Source: Roseiterribacter gracilis
GTDB taxonomy: Bacteria; Pseudomonadota; Alphaproteobacteria; BOG-932; Roseiterribacteraceae
Assembly (NCBI GenBank): GCA_018332375.1
Contig: BOPV01000001.1
Coordinates: 3,720,001 to 3,784,000 of the forward strand
Length of the DNA: 64,000 nucleotides
Direction: 5' to 3'
How positions within the stretch are numbered: position 1 is the first letter of the stretch; the number at the start of each line of letters is the position of its first letter. Positions 53,998 to 62,720 of the stretch are shown in pieces. The notes beneath the pieces are model-generated. The model made no database searches. It was not told the origin of the DNA and saw only the letters and a list, made by a program, of their open reading frames with translations. Both the position numbers and the translations under genes were made by a program.

Positions 53998-54675
53998 TCA
54001 GGTAGTGGTGGCCGGCTGCTTCGCCGTGATTACTTTTTCGATCGGGATCTGGATCGATCCCACATTCAACAAGACGCCGGTCGACGTGCTTTGGATGCCC
54101 GTGACACGGCCTGGCACCAGCGTTTCGAGCTGGGAAACTTTGCCAGCGGAATCTTTTGCCGTGACCTGCACGAGATAATTCCCAGCGGGTGAGGCGTTGC
54201 CGTCTTTGTCTTTGCCGTCCCATTTGAACGAATGGGCGCCCGACGTCAGCTGGCTGAGTTTGATCTGCGCGACGACGTCGCCCTTGTCGTTCAGGATCGC
54301 GGCGTCTGCCGATGCCGCGTCACTGCCGAGCGCGTAACCGATGTCGACGTTCGATCCGGCGGCGTACTGGAACGCGTTGCCGGAAGCCTGAATGTCGAGG
54401 CCGATATAGCCAAGCGCGCCTTCGGTAAGCTGCGTCGCCTGTGCGGCGAGCTGCTTCTCGAGTTTGTCGTTCTGCGCAATCTGCTGTTCGACCTGGCTGA
54501 ACAGAACCAGCTGGTTGGTGAACTGCGACGAGTCCATCGGAGTCAGCGGATCCTGGTTCTGCAACTGCGTCGTCAGCAGCTTCAAGAACGTATCGAAATT
54601 CTGGCCAAGCTTCGTACGGTCGCCGGCGGCTGTGCCGGTTGTCGTCGAGCCTTGGGCTACGCCATTAACAGCCAT
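53998..54675 (-). CDS. flgD: Flagellar hook capping protein FlgD
   Basis: FlgD caps the growing hook. The 225-aa protein has the N-terminal segment (FLKLLTTQLQNQDPLTPMDS and NQLVLFSQVEQQIAQNDKLE) and a C-terminal FlgD Ig-like domain (SGAHSFKWDGKDKDGNASPA then NYLVQVTAKD). It starts 10 nt after the fliK stop and is in the same sigma-54 operon. Confidence 0.95.
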   Translation of the reverse strand: MAVNGVAQGSTTTGTAAGDRTKLGQNFDTFLKLLTTQLQNQDPLTPMDSSQFTNQLVLFSQVEQQIAQNDKLEKQLAAQATQLTEGALGYIGLDIQASGNAFQYAAGSNVDIGYALGSDAASADAAILNDKGDVVAQIKLSQLTSGAHSFKWDGKDKDGNASPAGNYLVQVTAKDSAGKVSQLETLVPGRVTGIQSTSTGVLLNVGSIQIPIEKVITAKQPATTT

Positions 54676-54685
54676 TGTCTGACTC

Positions 54686-56308
54686 CTACACCGTCACGTC
54701 GACGCGGCCGTCGGCCACGACACGCGGCCGTTCGATGACGGCCAGATCAAGATCATCACTCGTGCCATCAGCGCCCGCATTGTTGCCCGCAGTCTGCGTG
54801 CCATTGTGCGAACCCTGACCGTTCTGGCGCAGGTCGAAGCTGAGCGACCCGCCGTCCGTGTTCATGCCGGCATTCTCAAGCGCGCGCTGCAGGCCGCGCG
54901 GATCTGCCCGCAGCAGATCCAGCGTGTCGGACCGGTCAGCGACGACATGCGCGTGCACGACGCCGTCTTTGATATCCAGTTTGACTTCGATCGAGCCGAG
55001 TTCTTCCGGGCGAAGATTGATCGTCATCGCCTGCGATCCGTCGGCATCGGCGCGCGAAAGGTGGAAACCCACCTGTGCGATGGCCGACGCGGCGAGCGCG
55101 GGGTTCTTCGGCGCGACAACCAGCACCGTATCGGTTGCGGCCGTCGTGTTCGTGGTGTCGAGGTTGCGGATCTGCATCGGCGCGTTGCGTCCCGCATCAA
55201 CTTGCGGCGCCGCTTCGGCCTGCGCTGTCTGTGTCAGCGCGACCTCGGTCTTCACCACGTGCTCGTGCGTTTCGTGCGTGGCGACGTGCTCTGTGAGCGG
55301 CTTGGCCGGTTCAGCTTCCGGTTCCGCTTCCGCAACGTGCGTCGGCTTTTCCGTCGCGACGGTCGTGGTGGCTTTTGTCGCTGCAGCGGTCGGCTTCGCA
55401 GTCGCCGGCTTTGCCGTGGCTTCCGTCGGCGCTGCCTGCGTTTCGGCCGGTGCGGGTTCGGGTTCGGTCACCGCGTCCTGCGCTTTCGCGTCGGCGGCCG
55501 CGATCACGGTCGTGACCGCCGGCGTTGCGGCTGAAACGGTTGCGGCGGGCGTTGTGGTTGCGGCGGGCGCTGTGGTTGCGGCGGTCGCGTCAGCGGCGAC
55601 CTGTTCCACGGCCGGCGCGGCCTGCGTTGCATCCGAAGCTGCGGGCGCGTTATCGGCGACCGGCGTTTGTGCCGCTGCGTCGGCTGCGACCTGCGTCTGC
55701 TGAACCGGCGCCGGAGCTGCAGGCGCTGCAACCGGAGCAACTGTCGGTGTTTCGACCACGGGCGCTGTGACTGGTTCGGCCGGCGCTGCAACGGGGGCGG
55801 CGACTGCGACCGGCAGTTCCGCCTGCAGCGCAAGTACGCCGAGCTGTGCGGCCGGTGCGGTATCCGTCGTCGTCGCGTCGGCAGCCGTGTTCGTCGACGC
55901 GGCGGCTGCGGTATCCGACTTCGGCGACTTGTCGTTCGTCGACGTGTCGTTATTCGCGGTCGCGCCGTTCTTGTCGGTCGCTGCTGCGTCGTTCGCGTCG
56001 TTGTCGGTATTCGAGGCCGGCTGGGTATCGTTCTTCGAGGCCTGCGCGGTCTTGTTCTGCGCAGTGCGCGGGGCCGGGCGCGAAGTCGTGTCGCGTGCCG
56101 AAGCCGCCGGCGCCGACTTGTCGTCGCTCTTTGCGGCGTCAGCACGGTTTGCCGCGTCGGCACGGTCGCTCTTCGCGCCGCCAAGCTTCTGCATCAAGCG
56201 TTCGAACGCACGTGCGTTGTCGCTCGACTTGTCAGCCGGCTGCGCGGCGCTCGGCGCCGGAAGGTCAGGCCGCGTCGGGGCGGCAGGAATGGGAGCGACG
56301 GTATCCAC
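54686..56308 (-). CDS. fliK: Flagellar hook-length control protein FliK
   Basis: FliK measures hook length and triggers the switch to filament export. The 540-aa product is mostly an Ala/Pro/Thr-rich linker (residues about 30-400). The conserved C-terminus has TINLRPEELGSIEVKLDIKD and LLRADPRGLQRALENAGM, the standard FliK domain. I chose GTG 56308, with GAGGA 7 nt upstream. A longer ATG at 56374 would contain the sigma-54 promoter within its coding sequence. It is followed by flgD and flgE. Confidence 0.93.
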   Translation of the reverse strand: MDTVAPIPAAPTRPDLPAPSAAQPADKSSDNARAFERLMQKLGGAKSDRADAANRADAAKSDDKSAPAASARDTTSRPAPRTAQNKTAQASKNDTQPASNTDNDANDAAATDKNGATANNDTSTNDKSPKSDTAAAASTNTAADATTTDTAPAAQLGVLALQAELPVAVAAPVAAPAEPVTAPVVETPTVAPVAAPAAPAPVQQTQVAADAAAQTPVADNAPAASDATQAAPAVEQVAADATAATTAPAATTTPAATVSAATPAVTTVIAAADAKAQDAVTEPEPAPAETQAAPTEATAKPATAKPTAAATKATTTVATEKPTHVAEAEPEAEPAKPLTEHVATHETHEHVVKTEVALTQTAQAEAAPQVDAGRNAPMQIRNLDTTNTTAATDTVLVVAPKNPALAASAIAQVGFHLSRADADGSQAMTINLRPEELGSIEVKLDIKDGVVHAHVVADRSDTLDLLRADPRGLQRALENAGMNTDGGSLSFDLRQNGQGSHNGTQTAGNNAGADGTSDDLDLAVIERPRVVADGRVDVTV

Positions 56309-56344
56309 GTCGGAGTCCTCACAAAAATCGTTCGCTGTCGTTTC

Positions 56345-56360
56345 AGCAAGGGTCGTGCCA
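56345..56360 (-). promoter_or_regulatory. Sigma-54 promoter for fliK-flgD-flgE
   Basis: On the minus strand, TGGCACG-ACCC-TTGC-T is an exact match to the -24/-12 consensus, with 10 nt between GG and GC. Transcription should begin near 56334, 26 nt before the GTG start of fliK. It shows that the ATG at 56374 is not the start. Confidence 0.9.
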
Positions 56361-56485
56361 CACGCGGAAGCCATGATTCACAAGGCTTTTTTCCGCTTTT
56401 TGTCCGGCCCGATCCGTCCCGGGGAAGATTCTGCCGGCATGTCCTGCCGGACGTTCTTGGTGCTCTGTTGCAGGCTTGAAATGTG

Positions 56486-56517
56486 AAACGCCGCCGAGCG
56501 AAAACTCGGCGGCGTTT
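56486..56517 (-). terminator. Terminator between the flgI operon and fliK
   Basis: A 13-bp stem (56486-56498 with 56505-56517) with a 6-nt loop lies downstream of flgN (minus). A T-rich stretch (TTTCACATTTC) follows on the minus strand. It separates the flgI-flgJ-flgN unit from the fliK unit. Confidence 0.75.
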
Positions 56518-56543
56518 CGTATTGCGTGTTGCTTTAAGCCGAC

Positions 56544-56978
56544 TCAGTAGGTCGCGTTGAGCGCCACCGAAAGCGGTCCCGGCGCACTGCTCATCTGCGA
56601 TGAGCGGGCATAGGGGCCATTTTCTTCCGTCTGACGCTTCACGCTGTCGATGATGAGACTGACAACGCGTTCACTGGCACGACGCTGCGCGTCGATCGCC
56701 GCGACGTTGGCCAAGAGCCCCTGTTTGAAACGTTCCGCGCTTTCGTCCAGGGCGCGTTTCTGTTCCGGCTGGATTTCTTCCGGCAGGCGTTCGCGTACAT
56801 CGCTCAACCACGACAACTGACCTTCAAACAAATGGGTCAGCGAAATCTTGCGATTCACCAGGTCGGGAATCGGGGCAAGATCCAAGGCATTGAGCGCGCG
56901 TGTCTCTTCGTCGAAGAGTGACATCAGCACCTCCATCGTATCCAACAGTTCATCAAGCTGCCGTGAAATTTCACTCAT
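56544..56978 (-). CDS. flgN: FlgN-like flagellar chaperone
   Basis: FlgN-type chaperones bind hook-filament junction proteins before export. The 144-aa helical protein ends with ENGPYARSSQMSSAPG and LSVALNATY, the C-terminal motif of alphaproteobacterial FlgN-like proteins. ATG 56978 overlaps the flgJ stop as ATGA. It ends before a terminator, so it is last in the flgI operon. Confidence 0.8.
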   Translation of the reverse strand: MSEISRQLDELLDTMEVLMSLFDEETRALNALDLAPIPDLVNRKISLTHLFEGQLSWLSDVRERLPEEIQPEQKRALDESAERFKQGLLANVAAIDAQRRASERVVSLIIDSVKRQTEENGPYARSSQMSSAPGPLSVALNATY

Positions 56979-57289
56979 GCGCGTTGTTCCTGCATGCGAA
57001 GCATTTCTTTCTGAACTGCATCGGCGATACCAAGTCCGCCGGCCTTACTGACCGACTTGCCGTATTCGTCGAGAAGAAAGGACTTGAAGACTTCTTCGCC
57101 CTTACCGCCGCCGAAATTTGGGTCGTTTCCGACGCCATCGAACATGTGCGACAGCATCTGGGTGACGAATGCGGATTCGAATTGTTCGGCCGCAGCGCGC
57201 GTCTTGGCGAGATTCGCCGGCGACGTGCCGACGCGCGCCGCGGTTGCGGCGGCGATGTCGGTTGCGGTTGCCGTACCCGGCGTCAGCAT
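56975..57289 (-). CDS. flgJ: Rod-binding protein FlgJ, without muramidase domain
   Basis: This 104-aa protein has only the rod-capping half of FlgJ (AEQFESAFVTQMLSHMFDGV and EEVFKSFLLDEYGKSVSKAG), as in most alphaproteobacteria (CheL type). It lacks the C-terminal peptidoglycan hydrolase. ATG 57289 overlaps the flgI stop by one base (TGATG). Confidence 0.92.
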   Translation of the reverse strand: MLTPGTATATDIAAATAARVGTSPANLAKTRAAAEQFESAFVTQMLSHMFDGVGNDPNFGGGKGEEVFKSFLLDEYGKSVSKAGGLGIADAVQKEMLRMQEQRA

Positions 57290-58401
57290 CAGATGACCTG
57301 CAACTCGGCTTGGAGCGCGCCGGCCGCTTTGATCGACTGCAAGATCGAGATCGTGTCGCGCACGCCAACGCCGAGGCGGTTCAAGCTCGACACCAGCTGC
57401 TGCAGGCTCACACCGGCGGGCAGCACGGCCATTTTGCGACCGCTTTGCTCGTCGACCTGAATGTCGGTGCGCGGCACGACGACCGTCTGGCCTTGCGTGC
57501 TGAACGGCTGCGGTTGCGAAACTTGCGGCGTCTCGGTGATGCGGATGGTCAGGTTGCCCTGGCTCACCGCAACGGTGGAGATGCGAACTTTCTCGCCCAT
57601 CACGATGACGCCGGATTTTTCGTCGATGACGACGCGCGCAACCTGGTCGGCTTCGATCGGCAACTGTTCAACGTCGGTGATCAGGCTGACAATGTCTTTG
57701 CCGCGCGCATCGATACGCACGCTGGCAGGATCGATCGCGGTCGCAACTGGACCAAGCTTGGCGTTGATCGCCGAAACGATTCGGCGCGCGGTCGTGAAAT
57801 CAGGGTTCTTCAAGGCCAGGCGCAACGTGCCTTGGCTGGCGAACTGGAACGGGATCTCGCGTTCGACGATGCCGCCCGAAGCAATGCGACCACCAGTCGG
57901 CACGCCTTTGGTGACGCTCGCAGCCGCGCCCGACGCGGTGAAGCCGCCGATCGCAACGTTGCCCTGCGCCACGGCGTAGACTTCGTGATCGGCGCCGATC
58001 AGCGGCGTGACCAGCAGCGTGCCGCCTTCGAGGCTTTTTGCATCGCCTAGCGACGCAACGGTCACGTCAATGCGGGTGCCCTGGGTGGTGAAGGCGGGGA
58101 GGGTAGCAGTGACCATGACCGCGGCGACGTTTTTGGTACGAAGCTGCTCGCCGCGGACGTTGACGCCCATGCGCTCGAGCATGCCCAGCAGCGATTGTTC
58201 GGTGAACGGCGCGTTGCGGAGCGAGTCGCCGGCGCCGTTGAGGCCGACCACGAGGCCGTAGCCGACCAGCATGTTCTGGCGTACGCCCTCGACATCGACG
58301 ACATCTTTGATGCGCGTCGTCGCGGCCAGCCCGGTTTGCGGGGTGGCAACGGCCAAGGTTACGAACAGCGCCAGGACGGCGCGAAGGGCATGGATCGGCA
58401 T
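57289..58401 (-). CDS. flgI: Flagellar P-ring protein FlgI
   Basis: FlgI forms the P ring in the periplasm. The 370-aa protein has a signal peptide (ALRAVLALFVTLAVATPQTG), then TRIKDVVDVEGVRQNMLVGY and GLVVGLNGAGDSLRNAPFTE, and the C-terminal LNRLGVGVRDTISILQSIKA. I chose ATG 58401 because GAGGA lies 8 nt upstream and the sigma-54 promoter start site would be near 58420. ATG 58416 would leave almost no leader. It is first of flgI-flgJ-flgN. Confidence 0.93.
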   Translation of the reverse strand: MPIHALRAVLALFVTLAVATPQTGLAATTRIKDVVDVEGVRQNMLVGYGLVVGLNGAGDSLRNAPFTEQSLLGMLERMGVNVRGEQLRTKNVAAVMVTATLPAFTTQGTRIDVTVASLGDAKSLEGGTLLVTPLIGADHEVYAVAQGNVAIGGFTASGAAASVTKGVPTGGRIASGGIVEREIPFQFASQGTLRLALKNPDFTTARRIVSAINAKLGPVATAIDPASVRIDARGKDIVSLITDVEQLPIEADQVARVVIDEKSGVIVMGEKVRISTVAVSQGNLTIRITETPQVSQPQPFSTQGQTVVVPRTDIQVDEQSGRKMAVLPAGVSLQQLVSSLNRLGVGVRDTISILQSIKAAGALQAELQVI

Positions 58402-58430
58402 GGGTGTCGTCCTCATCTGGTGCCCGCCCG

Positions 58431-58446
58431 TGCGAAGCGCGTGCCA
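58431..58446 (-). promoter_or_regulatory. Sigma-54 promoter for flgI-flgJ-flgN
   Basis: On the minus strand, TGGCACG-CGCT-TCGC-A has a perfect -24 element and a -12 element with one mismatch (TCGC for TTGC). The GG-to-GC spacing is 10. The transcript start should lie near 58420. A preceding T extends the consensus. Confidence 0.85.
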
Positions 58447-58611
58447 ACCCGTAGTTTCACGATTGATCAAGCACTTGCAGGGCAGGTTCGTTGTGCAAAG
58501 CAGGCCCCTCCGGTACGATCTGCCCATGCGTCCGTCGGCAATTACTGCAGGGGTGACGCGGCAGAGCACCGCCGCGAGAAGGCATCAGCCGCAGAAGCAG
58601 GGCATGGATCG

Positions 58612-59034
58612 ATGAGCGTCGACGGCGTGGGCCGGATCCGGAATCAACCGGCCGGGCGCACCAACAAGACTAGCGGGACAGGCGGCAGCGACTTCGCGCG
58701 CCTGCTGGAAGGTGAATCCGGGGAAACCACCCCGGTTTCCGCCGGCGCTCCTGTGGGCGCCGTTAGCGGCCTTCTTGCCGTTCAACAGGCCGGCGACCCG
58801 CTGGAAGGTCGCCGCCGCGCGCGGCGCCGGGCACATGACATGCTGTCCGAGCTGGAGGGGCTGGTGCACGGCCTGCTCGACGACGATCTGCCCGCCGAAC
58901 GGCTGGAGGCTCTGGCTGCCCTGGCCAAAAGCGAGCGGGCCGAAGTCGATGACCCCGAACTTGCCGAGCTGCTGGATCAAATCGAGCTGCGCGTCCAGGT
59001 CGAACTGGCCAAGCGCGGTCGCTCAACCATCTGA
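58612..59034 (+). CDS. fliX: Flagellar assembly regulator FliX
   Basis: FliX couples early flagellar assembly to FlbD activity. The 140-aa protein has a variable N-terminus, then DPLEGRRRARRRAHDMLSEL and LLDQIELRVQVELAKRG, typical of FliX. It is divergent from flgI, as in Caulobacter. ATG 58612 has a weak ribosome site. The TPR-glycosyltransferase starts 6 nt after its stop. Confidence 0.9.
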   Translation: MSVDGVGRIRNQPAGRTNKTSGTGGSDFARLLEGESGETTPVSAGAPVGAVSGLLAVQQAGDPLEGRRRARRRAHDMLSELEGLVHGLLDDDLPAERLEALAALAKSERAEVDDPELAELLDQIELRVQVELAKRGRSTI

Positions 59035-59040
59035 AATTCC

Positions 59041-60915
59041 ATGAATAATCCCCCTTCTGCCGGCCTCGACCTGATCGAGGTCCTGACCCAGGCGCTCGAG
59101 CTGCACCGCGCTGGTGACCTGGATCGGGCTGCCGCCGAATATGAGCGCGTGCTGGAAGCCGATCCTTCCCAGCCTAATGCCTTGTATTTGTTGGGGTCCG
59201 TGCGGTTTGGCCAAGGCCGGTTCGCCGATGCTGCGGCGCTGCTTGAGCGCGCGGCCGAGATTCAGCCGAGCAATGCCGACACGTTGCTCCAACTGGGCAA
59301 TGCATTGTTCCGCCAGGGCAATATCAGCGGCGCGCGGGCGCGCTGGAGCCAACTGGTCGAGCTGCGCCCGACCCTGGCCGACGCGCACGCGAACCTGTCC
59401 CAGGCGGCGTTGGCGGACGGCGATATCGACGCCGCGGTGAATGCTGGGCGAGATGCCGTCGCGCTGAACATCGAGCATGTCGAAGGCTGGACTAACCTTG
59501 GCAATGCACTTTTGGCCCAGGGCTCGCTGGCCGACGCGATCGAAAGCTATCGCCAGGCGCTGGCGCGACGTGATTCGCCGCAGGCGCAAACCAACCTTGC
59601 CAACGCGATGCAGCGCCTGGGCTCGCTTGACGCCGCGCTGGCCGGTGCCGAACTCGCGCTTGAAGCCGATCCGCAACTTCTCGAAGCGCGTTTGGTCGAA
59701 ACCCGCGTGCTGCGCGAACTAGGCTTGGTCGAACGCGCGCGCGAGAGCGCCGAGAAAGCGGTCGCGGTCGCACCGGACTCTGGTCAAGCGGCGCTTGCGC
59801 TTGGGAATGCGCTGTTCGATCTCGACCATCTCGACGAAGCCGAAGCGACGTATCATCGCGCGATTGCAATCGATCCGACGCTTGCCGAAGCGCATGCGAA
59901 TCTTGGGTTTCTGCTGACCGCGAAAGGCCAGTACGACGACGCGATTGCGGCGTGCGAACGTTCGATCGCGGTTCGCTCGGACTTTGCGGAAGCACATTGG
60001 AATCAGGGTTTCGCGCATTTGCTTGCGGGCAACTACGAACCCGGTTGGCGCAAATACGAATGGCGCAAGCGCCATCCGCGATTTGCCAAGACGTTCGTAC
60101 AGTTGACCGGTGCGGAATGGCAGGGCGAGCCGCTCGACGGCAAGACGCTGCTGATTCATGCCGAACAAGGTCTCGGCGACTCGATTCAATTCGCACGTTA
60201 TGCGGACACGCTCGCGCAGCAGGGGGCGAAAATTATCGTCGCCTGCGCACGTCCGCTGGTTTCGTTGCTTGAGCGTGCGCCCGGCGTCGTTGCTGCAGTC
60301 GACCGCGAGTTGACGTTCCCGGCCTACGACTACTGGGTCGATCAGATGAGCCTGCCGTTGTTGCTCGGCGTCACGCCCGAGCAATCGCCGGCGCCGCAAC
60401 GCTATTTGTTCGCCGATCCCGGACGCGTTGCTGCCTGGGAACAGATTCTGCCGCCGGGTCGCCGCGCCGGTTTGGTCTGGGCAGGAAATACGCTCCACTC
60501 GAACGATCGCCGTCGCTCGATGCCGGCCGAATCCCTAAAGCCGCTCACGCAGGTCGAAGGTTGGTCCTTCGTATCCTTGCAGGTTGGACGGCGGGCATCC
60601 GATGCCGCTTTGCTTCCGGGTGTGCTCGATATTACCGATGCGCTCGACGATTTCGAAGCGACCGCCGCGGTGATCGAGGCACTCGACGTGGTGATCAGCG
60701 TCGATACTGCGGTCGCCCATTTGGCCGGCGCGCTAGGACGCCCGACATTCCTGCTTCTGCCCAACGCCCCCGACTGGCGCTGGCTGCCGTCGCGACCGGA
60801 CGACACACCCTGGTACGCCTCGATGCGGCTCTTTCGACAGCCGCGTCCGGGTGATTGGGATGCGGTCGTAGCGCGGGTTTCCGCGGCATTGGCAGAGTTT
60901 CCTCCATCTCGCTGA
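59041..60915 (+). CDS. TPR-glycosyltransferase protein, second copy
   Basis: The 624-aa protein has about nine TPR units (residues 10-330; for example LGSVRFGQGRFADAAALLER) and a glycosyltransferase-like C-terminal domain (about 350-620). This domain has AEQGLGDSIQFARYADTLAQ and SVDTAVAHLAGALGRPTFLL. It is similar in design to the protein at 48844. It is in the fliX operon and could modify flagellin or another surface protein. Confidence 0.8.
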   Translation: MNNPPSAGLDLIEVLTQALELHRAGDLDRAAAEYERVLEADPSQPNALYLLGSVRFGQGRFADAAALLERAAEIQPSNADTLLQLGNALFRQGNISGARARWSQLVELRPTLADAHANLSQAALADGDIDAAVNAGRDAVALNIEHVEGWTNLGNALLAQGSLADAIESYRQALARRDSPQAQTNLANAMQRLGSLDAALAGAELALEADPQLLEARLVETRVLRELGLVERARESAEKAVAVAPDSGQAALALGNALFDLDHLDEAEATYHRAIAIDPTLAEAHANLGFLLTAKGQYDDAIAACERSIAVRSDFAEAHWNQGFAHLLAGNYEPGWRKYEWRKRHPRFAKTFVQLTGAEWQGEPLDGKTLLIHAEQGLGDSIQFARYADTLAQQGAKIIVACARPLVSLLERAPGVVAAVDRELTFPAYDYWVDQMSLPLLLGVTPEQSPAPQRYLFADPGRVAAWEQILPPGRRAGLVWAGNTLHSNDRRRSMPAESLKPLTQVEGWSFVSLQVGRRASDAALLPGVLDITDALDDFEATAAVIEALDVVISVDTAVAHLAGALGRPTFLLLPNAPDWRWLPSRPDDTPWYASMRLFRQPRPGDWDAVVARVSAALAEFPPSR

Positions 60916-60932
60916 CGGGCTCGGCACATCGC

Positions 60933-60961
60933 TTGCGAGGCGAGAGGGCCATCCGTATAGT
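60933..60961 (+). promoter_or_regulatory. Sigma-70 promoter for dksA
   Basis: TTGCGA (60933-60938) and TATAGT (60956-60961) are 17 nt apart, 25 nt before the GTG start. A sigma-54-like element (GGCACATCGCTTGC at 60923-60936, GG-to-GC spacing 10) overlaps it. I favour sigma-70 for a housekeeping gene. Confidence 0.55.
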
Positions 60962-60985
60962 CCGCCCGCTTTTCGGAGCCCCTAC

Positions 60986-61435
60986 GTGAGCGCACGAGCA
61001 CCTGTCATGAATGCCACGGTCGTTACGCTGCCGCCGGATTATCGTCCGGCTGACGACGAAGAGTTCATGAACCCGCGTATGCGGGAATATTTCCGACGCA
61101 AGCTGCTCAAATGGCAGTCTGAGCTTCTCGTTGAATCAAACGAGACGCTGCAGAGCCTGGCCGATGACGGTGGTTTGCAGGAGCCGGATATCGCCGATCG
61201 CGCATCGGCCGAGACCGATCGCGCGCTGGAACTGCGTACCCGCGATCGCGAACGGAAGCTGTTGTCCAAAATCGACGCCGCGCTTCAGCGAATCGAAGAT
61301 GGCACCTACGGCTACTGCGAAGAGACCGGCGATCCGATTGGTGTGAAGCGGCTCGAAGCCCGCCCGATCGCAACGCTGTCGCTTGAGGCGCAAGAGCGCC
61401 ACGAGCGGATGGAGCGTACGCAGCGCGACGACTGA
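60986..61435 (+). CDS. dksA: DksA-type RNA polymerase regulator with one cysteine
   Basis: DksA binds the RNA polymerase secondary channel with ppGpp. The 149-aa protein has the coiled-coil (MREYFRRKLLKWQSELLVES) and the C-terminal zinc-finger region (YGYCEETGDPIGVKRLEARP) with only one of four zinc cysteines; the others are Thr, Ser and Ala. Rhodobacter sphaeroides DksA also has one cysteine, so it is likely functional. GTG 60986 has GGAG 7 nt upstream. Confidence 0.9.
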   Translation: MSARAPVMNATVVTLPPDYRPADDEEFMNPRMREYFRRKLLKWQSELLVESNETLQSLADDGGLQEPDIADRASAETDRALELRTRDRERKLLSKIDAALQRIEDGTYGYCEETGDPIGVKRLEARPIATLSLEAQERHERMERTQRDD

Positions 61436-61461
61436 TCGTCGTCGCCCGGAAGGGCGTGTAG

Positions 61462-62670
61462 ATGCGAATCGCTCTGCTGAAGGGCCGAAGCCAGTACGGC
61501 GTTCTGCGCCATTTTACCGACGAGATGGCGAGTGGGCTGCGCGAGCTGGGTGCGCAGGCCGATATTTTTGATTTCCACGATATCGGAACGACATACCCGC
61601 CGTTTCATACCGCGCTCGCGGCGCACAGCTATGATCTGCTTTTCTCGTTCAACGGCCATCTGGTGCAGATCGGCGAGGAAGTGCGCCCGCCCGAACCCGA
61701 CCTGTTCAACCGGGCCGGCATTCCGTTCTTCACCCACTGTTTCGACCATCCTGCATCGCTGCTTGGGCGGCTCGAGGCGCAGATCGAAAATTTGACGGTC
61801 CTTTGTTCGGATCGTTCGCAGGTGAAGTTCGTAGATGAAATCGTCGGGCGGCATCGCCGCGCGACGCATCTACCGGCTGCGGGATCGCGCGGCTCCCAGC
61901 GCGGCCTGGCGCCGTTGCCGCCGTCGCAGCGACCGATCCCGATTCTTTTCATCGGCACCAATCGCGGTCCGGCGAGCCGCGACTTCAGCATGATCGGCTC
62001 TGGCGATATCCGTGCGTTGCTGAACGAGTCGATCGATTTGGCCATGGCGCATGACCATCTTTCGCCGATGGATGCGCTGGATGCGACCTTGCGGCGACAC
62101 AGTATCGAACTCGCTGCCGAGCAGCGCGCGCTTCTGTTTCGCGTCGTGCTGTTTGCCAACGAATTTGTCTACACCGAGCGTCGCTGGCGGGCGATTCACC
62201 AACTCGGCCGCGATGAAATCCAGGTCACGCTTGTCGGCGGGGATTGGGATCAATTCTCCACGCAGTACAAATCATTCACCGCTCTGCCGACGCTTCCCTA
62301 TTCCGAGCTTCAATCGGCGATGCAGCAGGCGAAGATCGTTCTCAACATTTCGAGCAACTATGTCGACGGAATGAATGAGCGCGTGCCCGATGCAATGATC
62401 GCGGGCGCGGTGGCGGTCACCGACTTCAACCCATTTATTGCCGATACGTTCTCGATCGGCGATGAGCTGCTGACCTATCGGTGGACGGATTTGGCGAGCT
62501 TGTCCCAAGTGATACGCGGGACCTTGGCCAATCCTGATTTGATGGACCGTGTCGCCGCTGCCGGTCGCGACAAAGCACTGGCCGAACACACCTGGAAGTC
62601 GCGTGCGCAATCGCTGCTCGCGATCGCAACAGCACAGGGGATCGGGCGCGACGACGCCGGTACTCTATGA
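61462..62670 (+). CDS. Glycosyltransferase-like protein
   Basis: This 402-aa protein resembles GT-B glycosyltransferases. The N-terminal half starts RIALLKGRSQYGVLRHFTDE, and the C-terminal half has NISSNYVDGMNERVPDAMIA and AVTDFNPFIADTFSIGDELL, as in CgeB/GT1-like enzymes. The last part is a typical C-terminal helix (KALAEHTWKSRAQSLLAIA). ATG 61462 has GGAAGGG 8 nt upstream. Donor and acceptor are unknown. Confidence 0.7.
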   Translation: MRIALLKGRSQYGVLRHFTDEMASGLRELGAQADIFDFHDIGTTYPPFHTALAAHSYDLLFSFNGHLVQIGEEVRPPEPDLFNRAGIPFFTHCFDHPASLLGRLEAQIENLTVLCSDRSQVKFVDEIVGRHRRATHLPAAGSRGSQRGLAPLPPSQRPIPILFIGTNRGPASRDFSMIGSGDIRALLNESIDLAMAHDHLSPMDALDATLRRHSIELAAEQRALLFRVVLFANEFVYTERRWRAIHQLGRDEIQVTLVGGDWDQFSTQYKSFTALPTLPYSELQSAMQQAKIVLNISSNYVDGMNERVPDAMIAGAVAVTDFNPFIADTFSIGDELLTYRWTDLASLSQVIRGTLANPDLMDRVAAAGRDKALAEHTWKSRAQSLLAIATAQGIGRDDAGTL

Positions 62671-62720
62671 CGGATTTGCACGGCTTCCTCGATCGGCGCC
62701 GTGTCACGTTTCAAAGATGA
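62667..62720 (+). CDS. 17-residue coupling ORF between glycosyltransferase and transporter
   Basis: ATG 62667 overlaps the glycosyltransferase stop (ATGA). The frame encodes MTDLHGFLDRRRVTFQR and its TGA (62718-62720) overlaps the transporter start (ATGA at 62717). It might bridge translation across the gap. It could also be chance. No homology can be judged. Confidence 0.3.
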   Translation: MTDLHGFLDRRRVTFQR

